From contig JAGTJL010000013.1 in NCBI GenBank assembly GCA_020746875.1, forward strand, positions 2,190,845 through 2,254,844: 64,000 nucleotides of DNA. The letters run 5' to 3'. Of the stretch, positions 1-9,961 are shown one piece after another (the first letter of the stretch is position 1; every line of letters begins with the position of its first letter). A program made the translations under genes and the position numbers. This stretch comes from Rhexocercosporidium sp. MPI-PUGE-AT-0058. Its lineage: Eukaryota > Ascomycota > Leotiomycetes > Helotiales. The notes beneath the pieces are model-generated. The model ran no database searches and was not told the DNA's origin. It saw only the letters and a program-made list of their open reading frames with translations.

Positions 1-814
1 CCTGAAGCAGTCGTTCAACCCGATCGCGATAAGCTGCCTTTAAGGGCGCAAAGACTCTAACGTTAAAAGGTTGGAGCTTGTATGAGGTATGAGAGGGCAG
101 GCGATATAGAATAATGTTGTTTTCTAGACAAAACTCCAAGATTTCGAGCGTCTCGTGGGTCGCAAAGCAGTTGGATATCTGGTCACGTGATATCACTCAT
201 GTGACTCACATAGATACAGTTTCTCTGTATTGGATCTTTGCTTTCAATTCGAATGTTTCGCTGCGGTTTGAACATTGCCTCGCAGCAAATGGAAGTGGCT
301 ATTGTCGAACAAGCACGTGACTACTCGCGTACTTTTTACTAAGTATAGAGAGCGAATGAGAGGCGTATTGACGAAGAAACGAATCGGATCACTGGGGAAA
401 GTGAGATTCACGTGTCCCTGCATCCATCTTTTGAAATACTGTCTAATTGGCTCGGATACACAGCCTCGATTAATGGCACATCGAAGCGACGAACCATTGA
501 TCACATTTTTCGTGCAACATAACGCACCTGGCTTCATTAGGATTTAGTTAGGCAGCACTTGCCAAAACACTCGTATCGTCGAATGGACTTCGGGCAACCT
601 TTTAGCCAGCTGCAGCGGTGCATGCTGCAGCGATGGCGAGGCTGCGTACTCGGTCAGGACCTCAGACTTCCTTCCGCCACCATCAGAATAGATCTATCAT
701 GTTCTTCATGTGTTGTTACTCCTTCTCAACACCTTCTCAGAGAAGGACGAACTATATCGAGACCCGCAATCAGCCCACCCACCCGCTCGAAGCATCCCAC
801 CTCGGTTTCAAAGA
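1..814. other. Intergenic, no recognised gene
   Basis: Base composition is ordinary and only short overlapping ORFs occur on both strands. None has a recognisable domain or convincing splice signals. The last part is taken as the upstream region of the gene starting at 815. Confidence 0.5.
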
Positions 815-2295
815 ATGGATCCTGTCTCCGCTGGAATAGGCCTTGCAGCATCAATATGGACATTGTACGAAGCTGTCAAAATTGTTCGGAAGTGGCTCGA
901 GCAGAAAATTAAGAAGAAGAAGGAGAACCTCAAATTGATGCAACGCATGTTGCGGGATATACTCTCTATGGAGGTCATAATGGGACAGCTGAAACCCTTC
1001 CTGAAGCAACAGGAAGGGATGAACGAGCTACAGAATGGGGAGAATGATGGACTTAAGACTGCAACCGTGGACTGCAGCAAAATCGTCAAAAATATGAGGA
1101 GGAGAATCGAGGATCCGAAAACGGATGAGATGAAGCTCAAGAAGCTGAGGCAAGACTTAATGGACAGCAAGCAAACGCTTTCTATAGCGCTTGGAAAATC
1201 CACGTTGTCTGAAACCCTTCCTGTATCTTTATCTTTCTTGCGATTGTGCGCTGACAAGAGGTTTGGTATGCTAGGATGGAAGTAAGGGCTCTCGCCCAAC
1301 GCAGTGATCTCCAACATCAACAGACGCACGAACTACTTCGACAGGCGAATTTCACGAGTCAAGAGACGAACAGTAGCACGAGAATACGGGTCGAGAGGAT
1401 AGATAAGGTTTTCATCTACAAAGATGCGCCCATGGCACAGTCTCTGAGATTGGCTCAGGCTCAATCCGGGAATGAAGATTGTCGCGATGAATTCGTTGAC
1501 TCCTGGTTAGATATTGTCTCAACCATTGGGGAACCTGGCCACCACGACATTGAAGATTGCCTGCCGACAATCCACCCTGATCTTGCTCAAGAGTCCGCAA
1601 AAGTTGTGCCAGCCTCCAGCCTAGAAGCCACCTACTTTGAGCTACCAGAGATGTCAAGGGACCAGTACATACGTGAAACATTCCCTTTTGGCGAATGCCA
1701 TGGCTACTTAGTTCTCGGTGTATCAGTTCCCAGGAGCATTTGGGCCAACTTTGGGCGTGATGTAGAGCCTCGCGAAGGGTTGGATGAGTTTACCTTGCGG
1801 CGGTATACCGCAGTGACAGCCAAGCCTGAGAACTTTACCAAGCGAGGATTCCGCCTTCGTCAGCAAAGTCTTCATCGGGATATCCAAAGGCTTATCGCTA
1901 TTCCAATTGATAAAGATGAAGTTGCGAGTTATGAGGTTACCGAAAAGGTTAAAAACGTGATCGACGATGTGAGAGCCCTTGTGAAAAATTCGGGAGGTCA
2001 CGATTCCTGGAAACGAATCGTTGTTGGCTTCTTCGTTTCGCCTGGAGCATTTGGCAAGAAGATTTCACCCAAGGAGTGTTCAAATTGTATCTTCACCGAC
2101 ATCGGAATCTTGGCTGAGTGGCCGGTCAAGGTCACCTCACCCACAAGCGTTAACTCCCCGTTTTGGGGCAACCATGGGCCATCATCTGTGAGATTTATCC
2201 GGGGGGAAGGGGAGAAACAAACGATATCCGAAAAGCAGGATGTGGAAGCTCACTTATATGAAGTAGGTAAACTTACTGAAGACAGAATTTCTTAA
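815..2295 (+). CDS. Hypothetical protein with STAND-type fungal N terminus, two exons
   Basis: The ATG at 815 opens with MDPVSAGIGLAASIWTLYEA, the hydrophobic helical start typical of the N-terminal domain of many fungal NACHT/STAND proteins. A Lys/Glu-rich helical stretch follows. The reading frame changes near 1204-1274. An intron there, with a GT donor at 1204, a CTGAC lariat-like site at 1251 and TAG ending at 1274, joins the two frames into 469 residues. The donor GTTGTC is weak, so the exon boundary is uncertain. The second exon is rich in aromatic and charged residues, has no P-loop, and is not a family I recognise. It may be a stand-alone accessory protein related to NLR N termini. 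No function can be assigned from sequence alone. Confidence 0.6.
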
Positions 2296-2696
2296 GCTCA
2301 CAGTTCCTAGTTTACCACTTCTCTATCACCAAAAATAAATGCAGAGACGGAAAGGCAAGATGGTGTGGATAACGGTGAAATTCCGATCCAGTTTCTCCTC
2401 TGCATCGGTTTAGATATCGGGGGGTGGATAAAGGCTTTCCAAAAAGCCTTAGACGCAGATATGTGCTTTCGAAGGGCGGAAGAATGGGACACTGGTGGAT
2501 ATGGTTACGATATGGTCCCCGAGAACAGGAGCGGGAAAGCATGAAAAGCATTTCGCGCAGCAGATGCCGCGGTGCAACTACATTCGATCATCCTCCTCTG
2601 CCACGAGCTTCGAAAGCACACCTATTGCTCAAACGTCGCAAGACCCGTTACCTCCAAATAGCTAACACTTCCACTTCATCGGAAGAAACCCAAGCC

Positions 2697-2894
2697 ATGC
2701 AGCCAAAGCACGTGCTCTGCACCTTCAGCAAGCGCTTCAAGACCGACGACGCATTGCGCCAGCACCAACGCGATTCCCCACTCCATGTTGATGCACTACA
2801 GGCACCAGAACAGACGCTGCTTCTCCATGAGTTGGTGCAAAGACTATCGCTGCAAGACCAGGAAGCTGATCATGGCATAAGGAGTGCTGATTGA
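2697..2894 (+). pseudogene. C2H2-like zinc finger fragment
   Basis: From the ATG at 2697 the 65-residue frame contains Cys-x2-Ser, then Phe-Lys-Thr, then Ala-Leu-Arg-Gln-His and Arg-Asp-Ser-Pro-Leu-His. This is the spacing of a common fungal C2H2 finger with the second Cys replaced by Ser. The frame is open further upstream to 2424, but that part looks random. It is probably a remnant. A short independent gene cannot be excluded. Confidence 0.35.
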
Positions 2895-3113
2895 AGTAAA
2901 ACAGCGAGCTCTGCTAAGCGCACCAAGTTCATCCTGTTTTCAGGCGGCAGGCCGACGACTTTTTTTTGCCAGGAATCCAGATTTACGTATTTCTGTATGA
3001 TCAAAGGCCGCTGCGCCGAGTCCGGCGCCAGAGCAGGCTACGGGGGGGAGAAGAATGCTTTGAGTGCCGAGGGAACGAAGAAGAAGAAGAAGTGAAGGGG
3101 AAACTTACTGAAG

Positions 3114-3254
3114 ATGGGTCGAGGTGGTGGCACAAGCTGGCAGGTTAATGCGAACACGGGGCAAATGATGGACTTGCTCGAAGATCAGGACTGGGCGCTG
3201 TGCGATAAGGATTGTGGGTGGTGCGTGCATTGCGCTAAGGGTGTTTTGTACTAG
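3114..3254 (+). CDS. Small Cys-rich protein (46 residues)
   Basis: The ATG at 3114 has an in-frame TGA upstream at 3093 and a TAG ending at 3254. The 46-residue product starts with a Gly-rich MGRGGG segment. It ends in a dense cysteine cluster spaced C-x3-C-x2-C-x2-C inside CDKDCGWCVHC. It has no signal peptide. The compact motif looks like a zinc- or redox-binding cluster, and I recall similar short Cys/Trp motifs in fungal hypothetical proteins but cannot name a family. It could be the last exon of a larger gene, but no upstream exon is visible. Confidence 0.4.
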   Translation: MGRGGGTSWQVNANTGQMMDLLEDQDWALCDKDCGWCVHCAKGVLY

Positions 3255-3859
3255 GTTCTTTCTTCAATCAATTCCCGTCGCCATAAGGGACTTTTTCAAT
3301 TGTCCTATGACTATGAGGCATTTCTTCTATCCCAGTCCCTTTCTCAACATCACACTCTCTGCGAAACATACGAGCTTCTCTGCGTTGATATCCTTGGCGG
3401 ACAAGCTCACCACAGGAATTCTGGAGGTCATAGGTGGCATAGGACATTCGAATCCACTCTCGATCGAGCATGAATTGTTCTTCTGGGGAGGAAGCTGAAG
3501 GAACTGCAAGGTGGATGACAGAAACAGAAATGTAGGATCCATAGTCTACCTTTATCCATTTGTTTCCCAAGCTTCTAGTTCTGCCGTGGTCGACTTACAT
3601 AGCCTTAAATCTTAGGCTGCAATTTATTGCGTCTGTAGTGATATGCGGGGAGACTGCAGGCTCGTTCTACCCTAACCAAATCTCGTTCGTTTGGTCGCTT
3701 GGATTCAAGGTACTTTTCCGCGTGGCGACCTTGCCTGAATTTACGAACCACAGCAGCTATAAAGCTAATGACGATTTCTAACTTAATAGTACAGGTTATG
3801 AGATCAGATAAGATCCTTTTATAAGTACTAAAAGTGATAAGAGCTTAATAGTAGAGCTA
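3255..3859. other. Intergenic, no recognised gene
   Basis: Overlapping short frames occur on both strands at about 3,270-3,570, without a recognisable domain. Just before the transposon at 3862 the sequence becomes AT-rich. A TA target duplication flanks the transposon's left end. Confidence 0.5.
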
Positions 3860-3861
3860 TA

Positions 3862-5172
3862 ACGTGGTTTATCAGCGAGTCGATCATATCAGCGAGTCGA
3901 TCACTTTTCCTTGGCATCGACTTCTAAAACTTGAACACGCTTTTTTTCACTCATTTATTATGGATATTCAAACCCAAGAAGCGCGAATCATTCTAGCTAT
4001 CGAGGCAATTCAATCGTCCAAAAAACTAAGCAAACGCTCTGCTGCAAAGATTTACAAAGTACCATATACTACGCTCTCCGACAGAATAGCCGGCCGAACC
4101 TACCGCCCAGATTCTAAAGCCAATTGTCATAAGCTGACTGAGGTAGAAGAACAAGTAATTCTTCGAAATATACTCGATATGGATTCCAGAGGATTTGCGC
4201 ACCGGCTGGCTGGTGTAGAAGATATGGCCAACTTTATCCTCGAATCGCGGGGGGGAAGACGCGTCGGAAAGCTTTGGGCTCATCGATTTGTACAACGACA
4301 ACCAGGCCTAAAGACGCGTTTTAATCGCGTTTATGATTTCCAAAGGGCCTTGTGCGAAGATCCAGAGCTAATTGGCGCGTGGTTCCGACTTGTTTCGAAT
4401 ATGCGGGCGAAGTATGGAGTTTTGGATTGCGATATTTACAACTTTAATGAAACTGGGTTTATGATGGGTGTTATTTGTCCTAGAATGGTTGTTACTCGTG
4501 CAAATCGGCGTGGCAGAGGCAAGGCAGTTCAGCCAGGCAATCGGGAATGGGCTACAGCAATTGCCTGTATCAATGGGGAGGGCTGGAGTATCCCTCCATT
4601 CTTGGTGGTACAAGGCAAGAACCACCTCTCCAACTGGTATACCGACGGCGGCCTCCCACCCGATTGGGTTATTAAACCGACAAGTAATGGGTGGACAAAC
4701 AATGAGACAGGCCTGGAATGGTTAAAACACTTCGACAAACACACTGCTACTCGTGCAAAAGGTCCATATCGAATGCTGGTGTTGGATGGGCATGAGAGTC
4801 ATGAATCGGCCGAATTTCAAGAGTATTGCAAAGTACACAACATTATAACTCTTGGACTGCCTCCTCATTCATCTCATCTAACCCAACCACTTGATGTTGG
4901 ATGTTTTAGTGTATTGAAGCGGGCGTATAGTCGGCAGATAGAGACGTTCATCAAAGCCCACATCAACCACATCACGAAGGTCGAGTTCTTTCTAGCCTTT
5001 CAAGCAGCATATAAGGAAACAATGACGGTTGAAAACTGTCAGGCTGGATTCCGTGGAGCTGGCTTAGTACCTTTCGATCCACAAGCTGTGATTTCAAAGC
5101 TTGATGTGAAGCTACGGACTCCAACTCCCTCTCGGCCATCGAGTGCTAACTCCCTCCCTTGGGTCTCTCAGC
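3862..5172 (+). mobile_element. Truncated pogo/Fot1-like DNA transposon (copy A)
   Basis: The left end starts with ACGTGGTTTATCAG after a TA dinucleotide at 3860-3861, as expected for the Tc1/mariner superfamily. The terminal inverted repeat at 3862-3909 matches the layout of the complete relative at 34,360-36,220. It contains a 17-bp unit, TATCAGCGAGTCGATCA, repeated twice head to tail. The right end is missing. Similarity to the other copy stops near 5172 and the sequence passes directly into a helicase pseudogene. This suggests deletion or ectopic recombination after insertion. Confidence 0.85.
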
Positions 5173-5201
5173 TACCACGGTTCCAAATCCGCGCTAGATA
5201 G
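3960..5201 (+). pseudogene. pogo-like DDE transposase, 3'-truncated, catalytic Asp lost
   Basis: The start was placed at the ATG at 3960 (MDIQTQEAR) because the second copy starts at the same residue. The 413-residue frame has a Psq-type helix-turn-helix at about residues 10-55, a CENP-B-type DNA-binding region to about 130, and a DDE_1 catalytic core. Two acidic catalytic positions remain, in LDGHESH and QPLDVG. The first is Asn, in NFNETGF at residue 163 (codon 4446-4448), where copy B has NFDETGF. GAT to AAT is a G-to-A change in a TpG context. The C-terminal zinc knuckle of copy B is absent, and the last dozen residues are read-through into foreign sequence. The protein should be inactive. 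Confidence 0.85.
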
Positions 5202-5204
5202 ATG

Positions 5205-8200
5205 TCACATGGAACTGGATCTTCGATGTCTCCGAGAAGCTCACATTATCGGCGTGACGACGTCGGGGCTGGCAAGGAACATCGAGTTGCTCCAGCGTGT
5301 GGGAGCAAAGGTTATACTTTGCGAAGAAGCCGGAGAAGTTCTCGAGGCACACACCCTCACCGCATTCCTACCGGGAGTTAAACATGCGATCTTAATCGGC
5401 GATCATGAGCAACTTCGCCCTCAGATAAACAACTACGAGCTTCAACATGACAATCCCCAAGGCAAGAGATATTCCCTCGACATCTCGCTGTTTAAGCGTC
5501 TCGTCAGGCCGCAAATAGGGAATTTCCAGGTACTATTAAGTACATTAAAGACTCAACGACGAATGCACCCTTCCATCTCAGAGCTTGTCAGAGTCCCGCT
5601 CTATCCGGACTTATAAGATCATCCCTCAGTATTAAAATATCCGGGGGTCGATAGGATGCGAGATCGTCTATATTAGCTTAATCATCAAGAGAAAGAAGAC
5701 CCGCGACCTGCCCAAGCTATCTCCTTATCCAAAACCAATACTTTCGAAGTGGATATAATCGCTGCTCTTACCTCACATCTTATAAGGCAAGGAACGTACG
5801 GAAGTGAGGATATTACAATTATTACTCCATATCTAGGACAATTACAGAAAATCAAGAAGCGACTAACAAATTCCTTCGAGATTGTTATTAGGGATCGGGA
5901 TCAAGAAGAGTTAGAAGCTCAGGGACTTCAAGACGACCCAGAAACTTCTACAAATGGCCAAGTCCAAGTCCAGAAAACGACACTACTTAATGCTTTGAGG
6001 ATTGCTACAATAAACAACTTCCAAGGCGAAGAGGCAAAAAGTTATTATCGTCTCCTTAGTTCGGAGCAACGATAAGCGGAAATATGGATTCTTGAAGACT
6101 TCTAATCGCATTAATATGCTACTGAGTCGTGCACGACATAGGATATACATCATCGGCAACTCCGATACCTCGAGACCTATTCCCATGTAGGCTGAAGTAC
6201 TCTCCATTTTGGAACGCTCAAACAACATCGGTCCAAGCCTCGCACTATGTTGTCCTCGACATAAAGAAACACCCATCGAAGTCTCAGTACCGGACGATTT
6301 TGCTCGGCTCGCCCCTGAAGGCGGTTGTGCTAAGAGATAGTCGTATCATAAGGCACAGTTACCAGAGGAAGTTCGCTGTCAGGTCCAAATGGAACAAGTC
6401 ATAAAGCATTGCAAACATAAAGTCCGAGTCCGTTATCACGAACTGCCTTTAGATATTAATTACCCATGTTCAGCAACCTGCGGAGCAGCGCTGACTTATA
6501 AACACAACTGCACGCATTCTTGCAAAGATTGCAATACCAGGATCGACGGTATAATTATTAAGAAGATACATAAAGTATGCAACACCCGGTGTAGAAGACC
6601 ATACACGACCTGCAGTCATAGCTACAAAGCTCCATACCATAGCGACATGCCCTATCCTCTTTGCACGGAACCCTGCGAAGTCAGCTGCAATCATTCGAAA
6701 TGCAGCAAGCTATATCATGAGCCTTACGCGCCATATGCTAAGGATTATTCTTAGTCTTATCCACATCGCGGACGGTGCCCGTTACCATATGCAGTGCCCT
6801 ATGATCTACTACCATGCTCAGAGCGTTATGCAATAATATTGGCTTATGGGCATTAATGCCCGTCCATTTATAAGGAGGTCTATCTAAGTATTACATATTG
6901 CCAGATTTGTGCGCACCCAATAATTAAAGGAATAGTCGTTGACTTTATTTTATCAACCACTTTCGAGGAGGTCGATCTTAATAAGAATCCTTGCATCATG
7001 CCATCCTATAGGCACATCCTCACCCTAGAGAGCATAAATGGACACATAAGCATATCAGATTTCTATACTACGAATAGCAAAGGGTTAATCGTGGACCTAA
7101 AGAATAGCGCCGAACCATTCTCTGCCTCCGGGATGAAAAGCTGCCCAACTTGCCGCGGCCCTTTACGAAACCTCAACCGCTACAGCCGTATCGTTCGTCA
7201 AGTATTAATCGACGAGGCGACAAAGAAATTCATCGTCTGGGCTAACATGGAATTCATTCCTCTAATCACCAGGATGCAAGTAATTGAGGCAGAGCTCCGT
7301 AGCAGTCAAAAGGCTTCAGATAAGGTATCGCCAGAAACTCCTTTGTCACAACCTCTTTAGTTAAAGGGGAGTCGTGACCACCAAATCTCCCAGATCGGAA
7401 CAATTACGCGAAAGGAGAACCGATATAAAACGATCATCGGGCTTCGAAGAGAGATCAAGAAGTTTCTACAACAGGTCAATGAGAAAGAACAACCCTTCGG
7501 CCGCATCTACGACCTCGTTCAAAACGCCTGCAGATATCGTGGAATCAATATCGATTTACATTCCAAAGTTGATATTCTTTAGGTGCGCAACCGTCTTCTA
7601 ACCACAGTGTTGCTCATTAAATGCGACTATACCATCCTCCTGACTTTCCTCAATAATCGGAAAGGCGAGACCAGCGCAAGTTCTTCCAGCGTCCAGGTCG
7701 ATTTGAGCATCAATAAAAAGGAATGCGAAAAATTGATAGCAGAATCCCACTCAAGAAATCAACCAGGAAATTACGTCGAGGGCCTCCTACACTAGGCACG
7801 GTTTCTCGCCCTCGAGCGGAGCCTCGCAGAGCCTGGATCAGAACTTACACAGCTCTTAGACAAGGCCAGGGGACATTTTCAACTCGCACACAAAATATAT
7901 AATGAATATCCCGGCCAAACAACAGGCATGAAAAACGAACTTAAGGACGTTAAGAAAATGCTGCGCGATTCGACATTCTATATGCCAGTGAGCAATAAGG
8001 AAAAAGCTGCTGTGTATGCGGCCATAGCACATGACTTTAGAGGCACTAGGCATTAGTATTACTGTGAGAATGGTCACGCATTCACGATTAGAGAGTGTGG
8101 TATGCCGATGGAAACCTCTCAATGCCCACAATGTGGTTCTCCGGTTAGTGGTCATGATCATCGGGCCGTTGGTGGCGTCAGACCTGCGACGGACTTGGAG

Positions 8201-8227
8201 CGTCAATTCGGTGGACTTAGATTTTGA
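5205..8227 (+). pseudogene. ZNFX1/NFX1-type zinc finger SF1 helicase, 5'-truncated and RIP-decayed
   Basis: The readable order is Walker B region LCEEAGEVLEAHT, ILIGDHEQLRP, QRRMHPSIS, ITPYLGQLQ, NNFQGEEAK, then LLSRARHRIYIIGN. These are SF1 helicase motifs of the ZNFX1 (NFX1-type zinc finger containing 1) family, which acts in RNA-based silencing and surveillance. The Walker A half is missing because the frame starts at the pogo junction. In-frame stops occur at 5614 and 5674. An extra A in the A-run near 6039 shifts the frame. Downstream lies a Cys-rich NFX1 finger region (6,390-6,960), where many expected Cys codons read Tyr. The final domain, ECGMPMETSQCPQCGSPV, leads to a stop at 8225-8227. 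It is a non-functional relic. Confidence 0.85.
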
Positions 8228-8623
8228 TCTGGATTGTAAGGGGGGTTTAGGTGGCTGTATTTAACGGAATAAATTCCAGTATTCTCGTAGAATGAAAGCA
8301 ATTTGTGAGCTATCTGATTAATGCGGAGGCTGAAACCTACAAGATTTTAAGCTGCAGAGGGGTGTCGGTCCTTGGCATCGCACGGGCCATATGGAGGGGT
8401 TGCCAGGGTTAGTGTGCGGGGTAAGCGCATCCAGATTTGAACAACCTCCAACTTTAAGGGAAGCATCGAGGCAGACTACTGCCAACATTGCAATCGGCAG
8501 GTCGACTTCGTCAGCTCACGCTCCAGGATACGAATGCGATCGGTCGTTCTGCAGCCGGTAGCTCTCGAACAACACTTCAACTCTCGCCCTCACAGCTTCA
8601 AAACACGATCGGCGGTTTAGGTC
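8228..8623. other. Intergenic, no recognised gene
   Basis: This gap between the helicase relic and the next small gene contains only short frames. No repeat or RNA gene was recognised. Confidence 0.4.
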
Positions 8624-8965
8624 ATGGAGCGCAATACTCAAAAGGCAATACCTCCACAATTTCAAGTAGTAAAGGTATTCCCCCAACGTGGCGATTTATG
8701 CCTCCATCGGCTTGTCAAGCCCGCTGCCTTTACATGCAATCGCTGTAGTCTGGGGAAAACGTCGAAACTGGTGGCTTTCGCCAAAGATAAATGGGACGAA
8801 CCTGTGTGCAATGGCTGCTATGGTTATCTACTTGCTGCTTCAGAGATCAACGACTGTGCGAAGGGTACACAAGATAATCCGGTCGGCGTCACGGCTTGTA
8901 CACAGCGATCACTCAAGACCCGCAGGGCTAGAAAATCTGCACGTCGGGATCGGAAGTCTAATTAG
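8624..8965 (+). CDS. Hypothetical small protein with paired CxxC zinc-binding motif
   Basis: The ATG at 8624 opens a 113-residue frame. Two CxxC pairs, CNRC and CNGC, are about 20 residues apart and flank a KTSKLVAF segment and a conserved-looking Trp. This layout suggests one treble-clef or GATA-like zinc site. The C terminus is strongly basic (RRARKSARRDRKS) and could act as a nuclear localisation signal. I do not recognise a named family. It could be a fragment of a larger transcription-factor-like gene. Confidence 0.45.
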   Translation: MERNTQKAIPPQFQVVKVFPQRGDLCLHRLVKPAAFTCNRCSLGKTSKLVAFAKDKWDEPVCNGCYGYLLAASEINDCAKGTQDNPVGVTACTQRSLKTRRARKSARRDRKSN

Positions 8966-9182
8966 AGCCATGGAGCCTAATAAAGAAGAGCGATGGGAAC
9001 GATAAAGACGAACACGAGAGCGTTGTCGAGGCTGGAATTTTGTTGCTTGGATGTTGCACAGACTTTTTTGCCTTGATACACATAGTCAATAGCCCTATTC
9101 ATGTCGTGCGACCCTTTAATAAATTGTTATTGTGCTTGATCGTTTCTCCAAGCCCTAGACAGCTCTCAAGCAAGCCCAGCCT

Positions 9183-9961
9183 TTATTTCCCTCTGTATCC
9201 CCGCAAAAGTGTACTGTATTGGCGACTCGGCAATTGCATAAAGTCATTCAAGTATAATGTAAATTGTAACGTCATCCTTTGCGACTTTGTGTACTCGAGT
9301 ACCTTTTCCAGATGCTCAACAAGAGTCCTCTTTTCCTTGAACACCTTTGCATGCACACACTCCGGATACGAGCAGCTTTGTGTAAAGTAGCTTAATGTCC
9401 TGACATATGTATAATGCTTGAGCAGCTCTTTGTCATCTATCTTGTGAACCACTTGGATATGCGCTTTGAGGGCTTGCGCTGTTTTGAAGCTAGTTCTGTG
9501 GGTACAACCATTGATTGGACAATTTGTAGGAGTCCATGACGGGTGGAATTCTGTTTGATGTTTCCTGAAAGCACCCCTAGATGCGTATAAGACAGTTGGA
9601 TCGCAACCCTTGGACGTGCAAGCTCGTGGCTTATAATTATGCAAATTGTCCTGGTGGTACAGTACTTCAAGTCGGAAATCTTCTCAAAAGAGGCACTGCA
9701 AACGAGACACTTTTGCGGCTTGTCGATAGCGTTGACTTTCTCAAGTCTTTCAACTGAGCATCTTGCCTCGTGAATAAGGAGACTGTAAGTGTTGTCCGAA
9801 GAATAAGAGCAGCCTAGAGCCTTTCGACATTTATGCTGGAAGAGGGTGGGCTCGTCCCGTCCGTTTCCTCGAAACGATTCCGGGATCTCTTTGGACTTTG
9901 ATGATGCGAGTCTTTTGTTCGATATCACATTGATACGGGAGAGGAGATCGACAAAGGCCAA
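9183..9961 (-). pseudogene. C2H2 zinc finger protein, frameshifted
   Basis: Two overlapping minus-strand frames (9961 to about 9656, then about 9650 to 9183) together read as one fungal multi-finger protein. Its pieces are CLVCSASFEKISDLKY, then HQDNLHNYKPRACTSKGC, then FRKHQTEFH, CPINGC and LKAHIQVVH. The fingers have irregular C2H2 spacing, with Cys-x4-Cys variants. The frames are separated by about five extra bases near 9,655-9,662, too few for an intron. The upstream frame has no ATG at its 5' end, so the true start is unknown. It was probably a transcription-factor-like protein, now disrupted. Confidence 0.6.
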
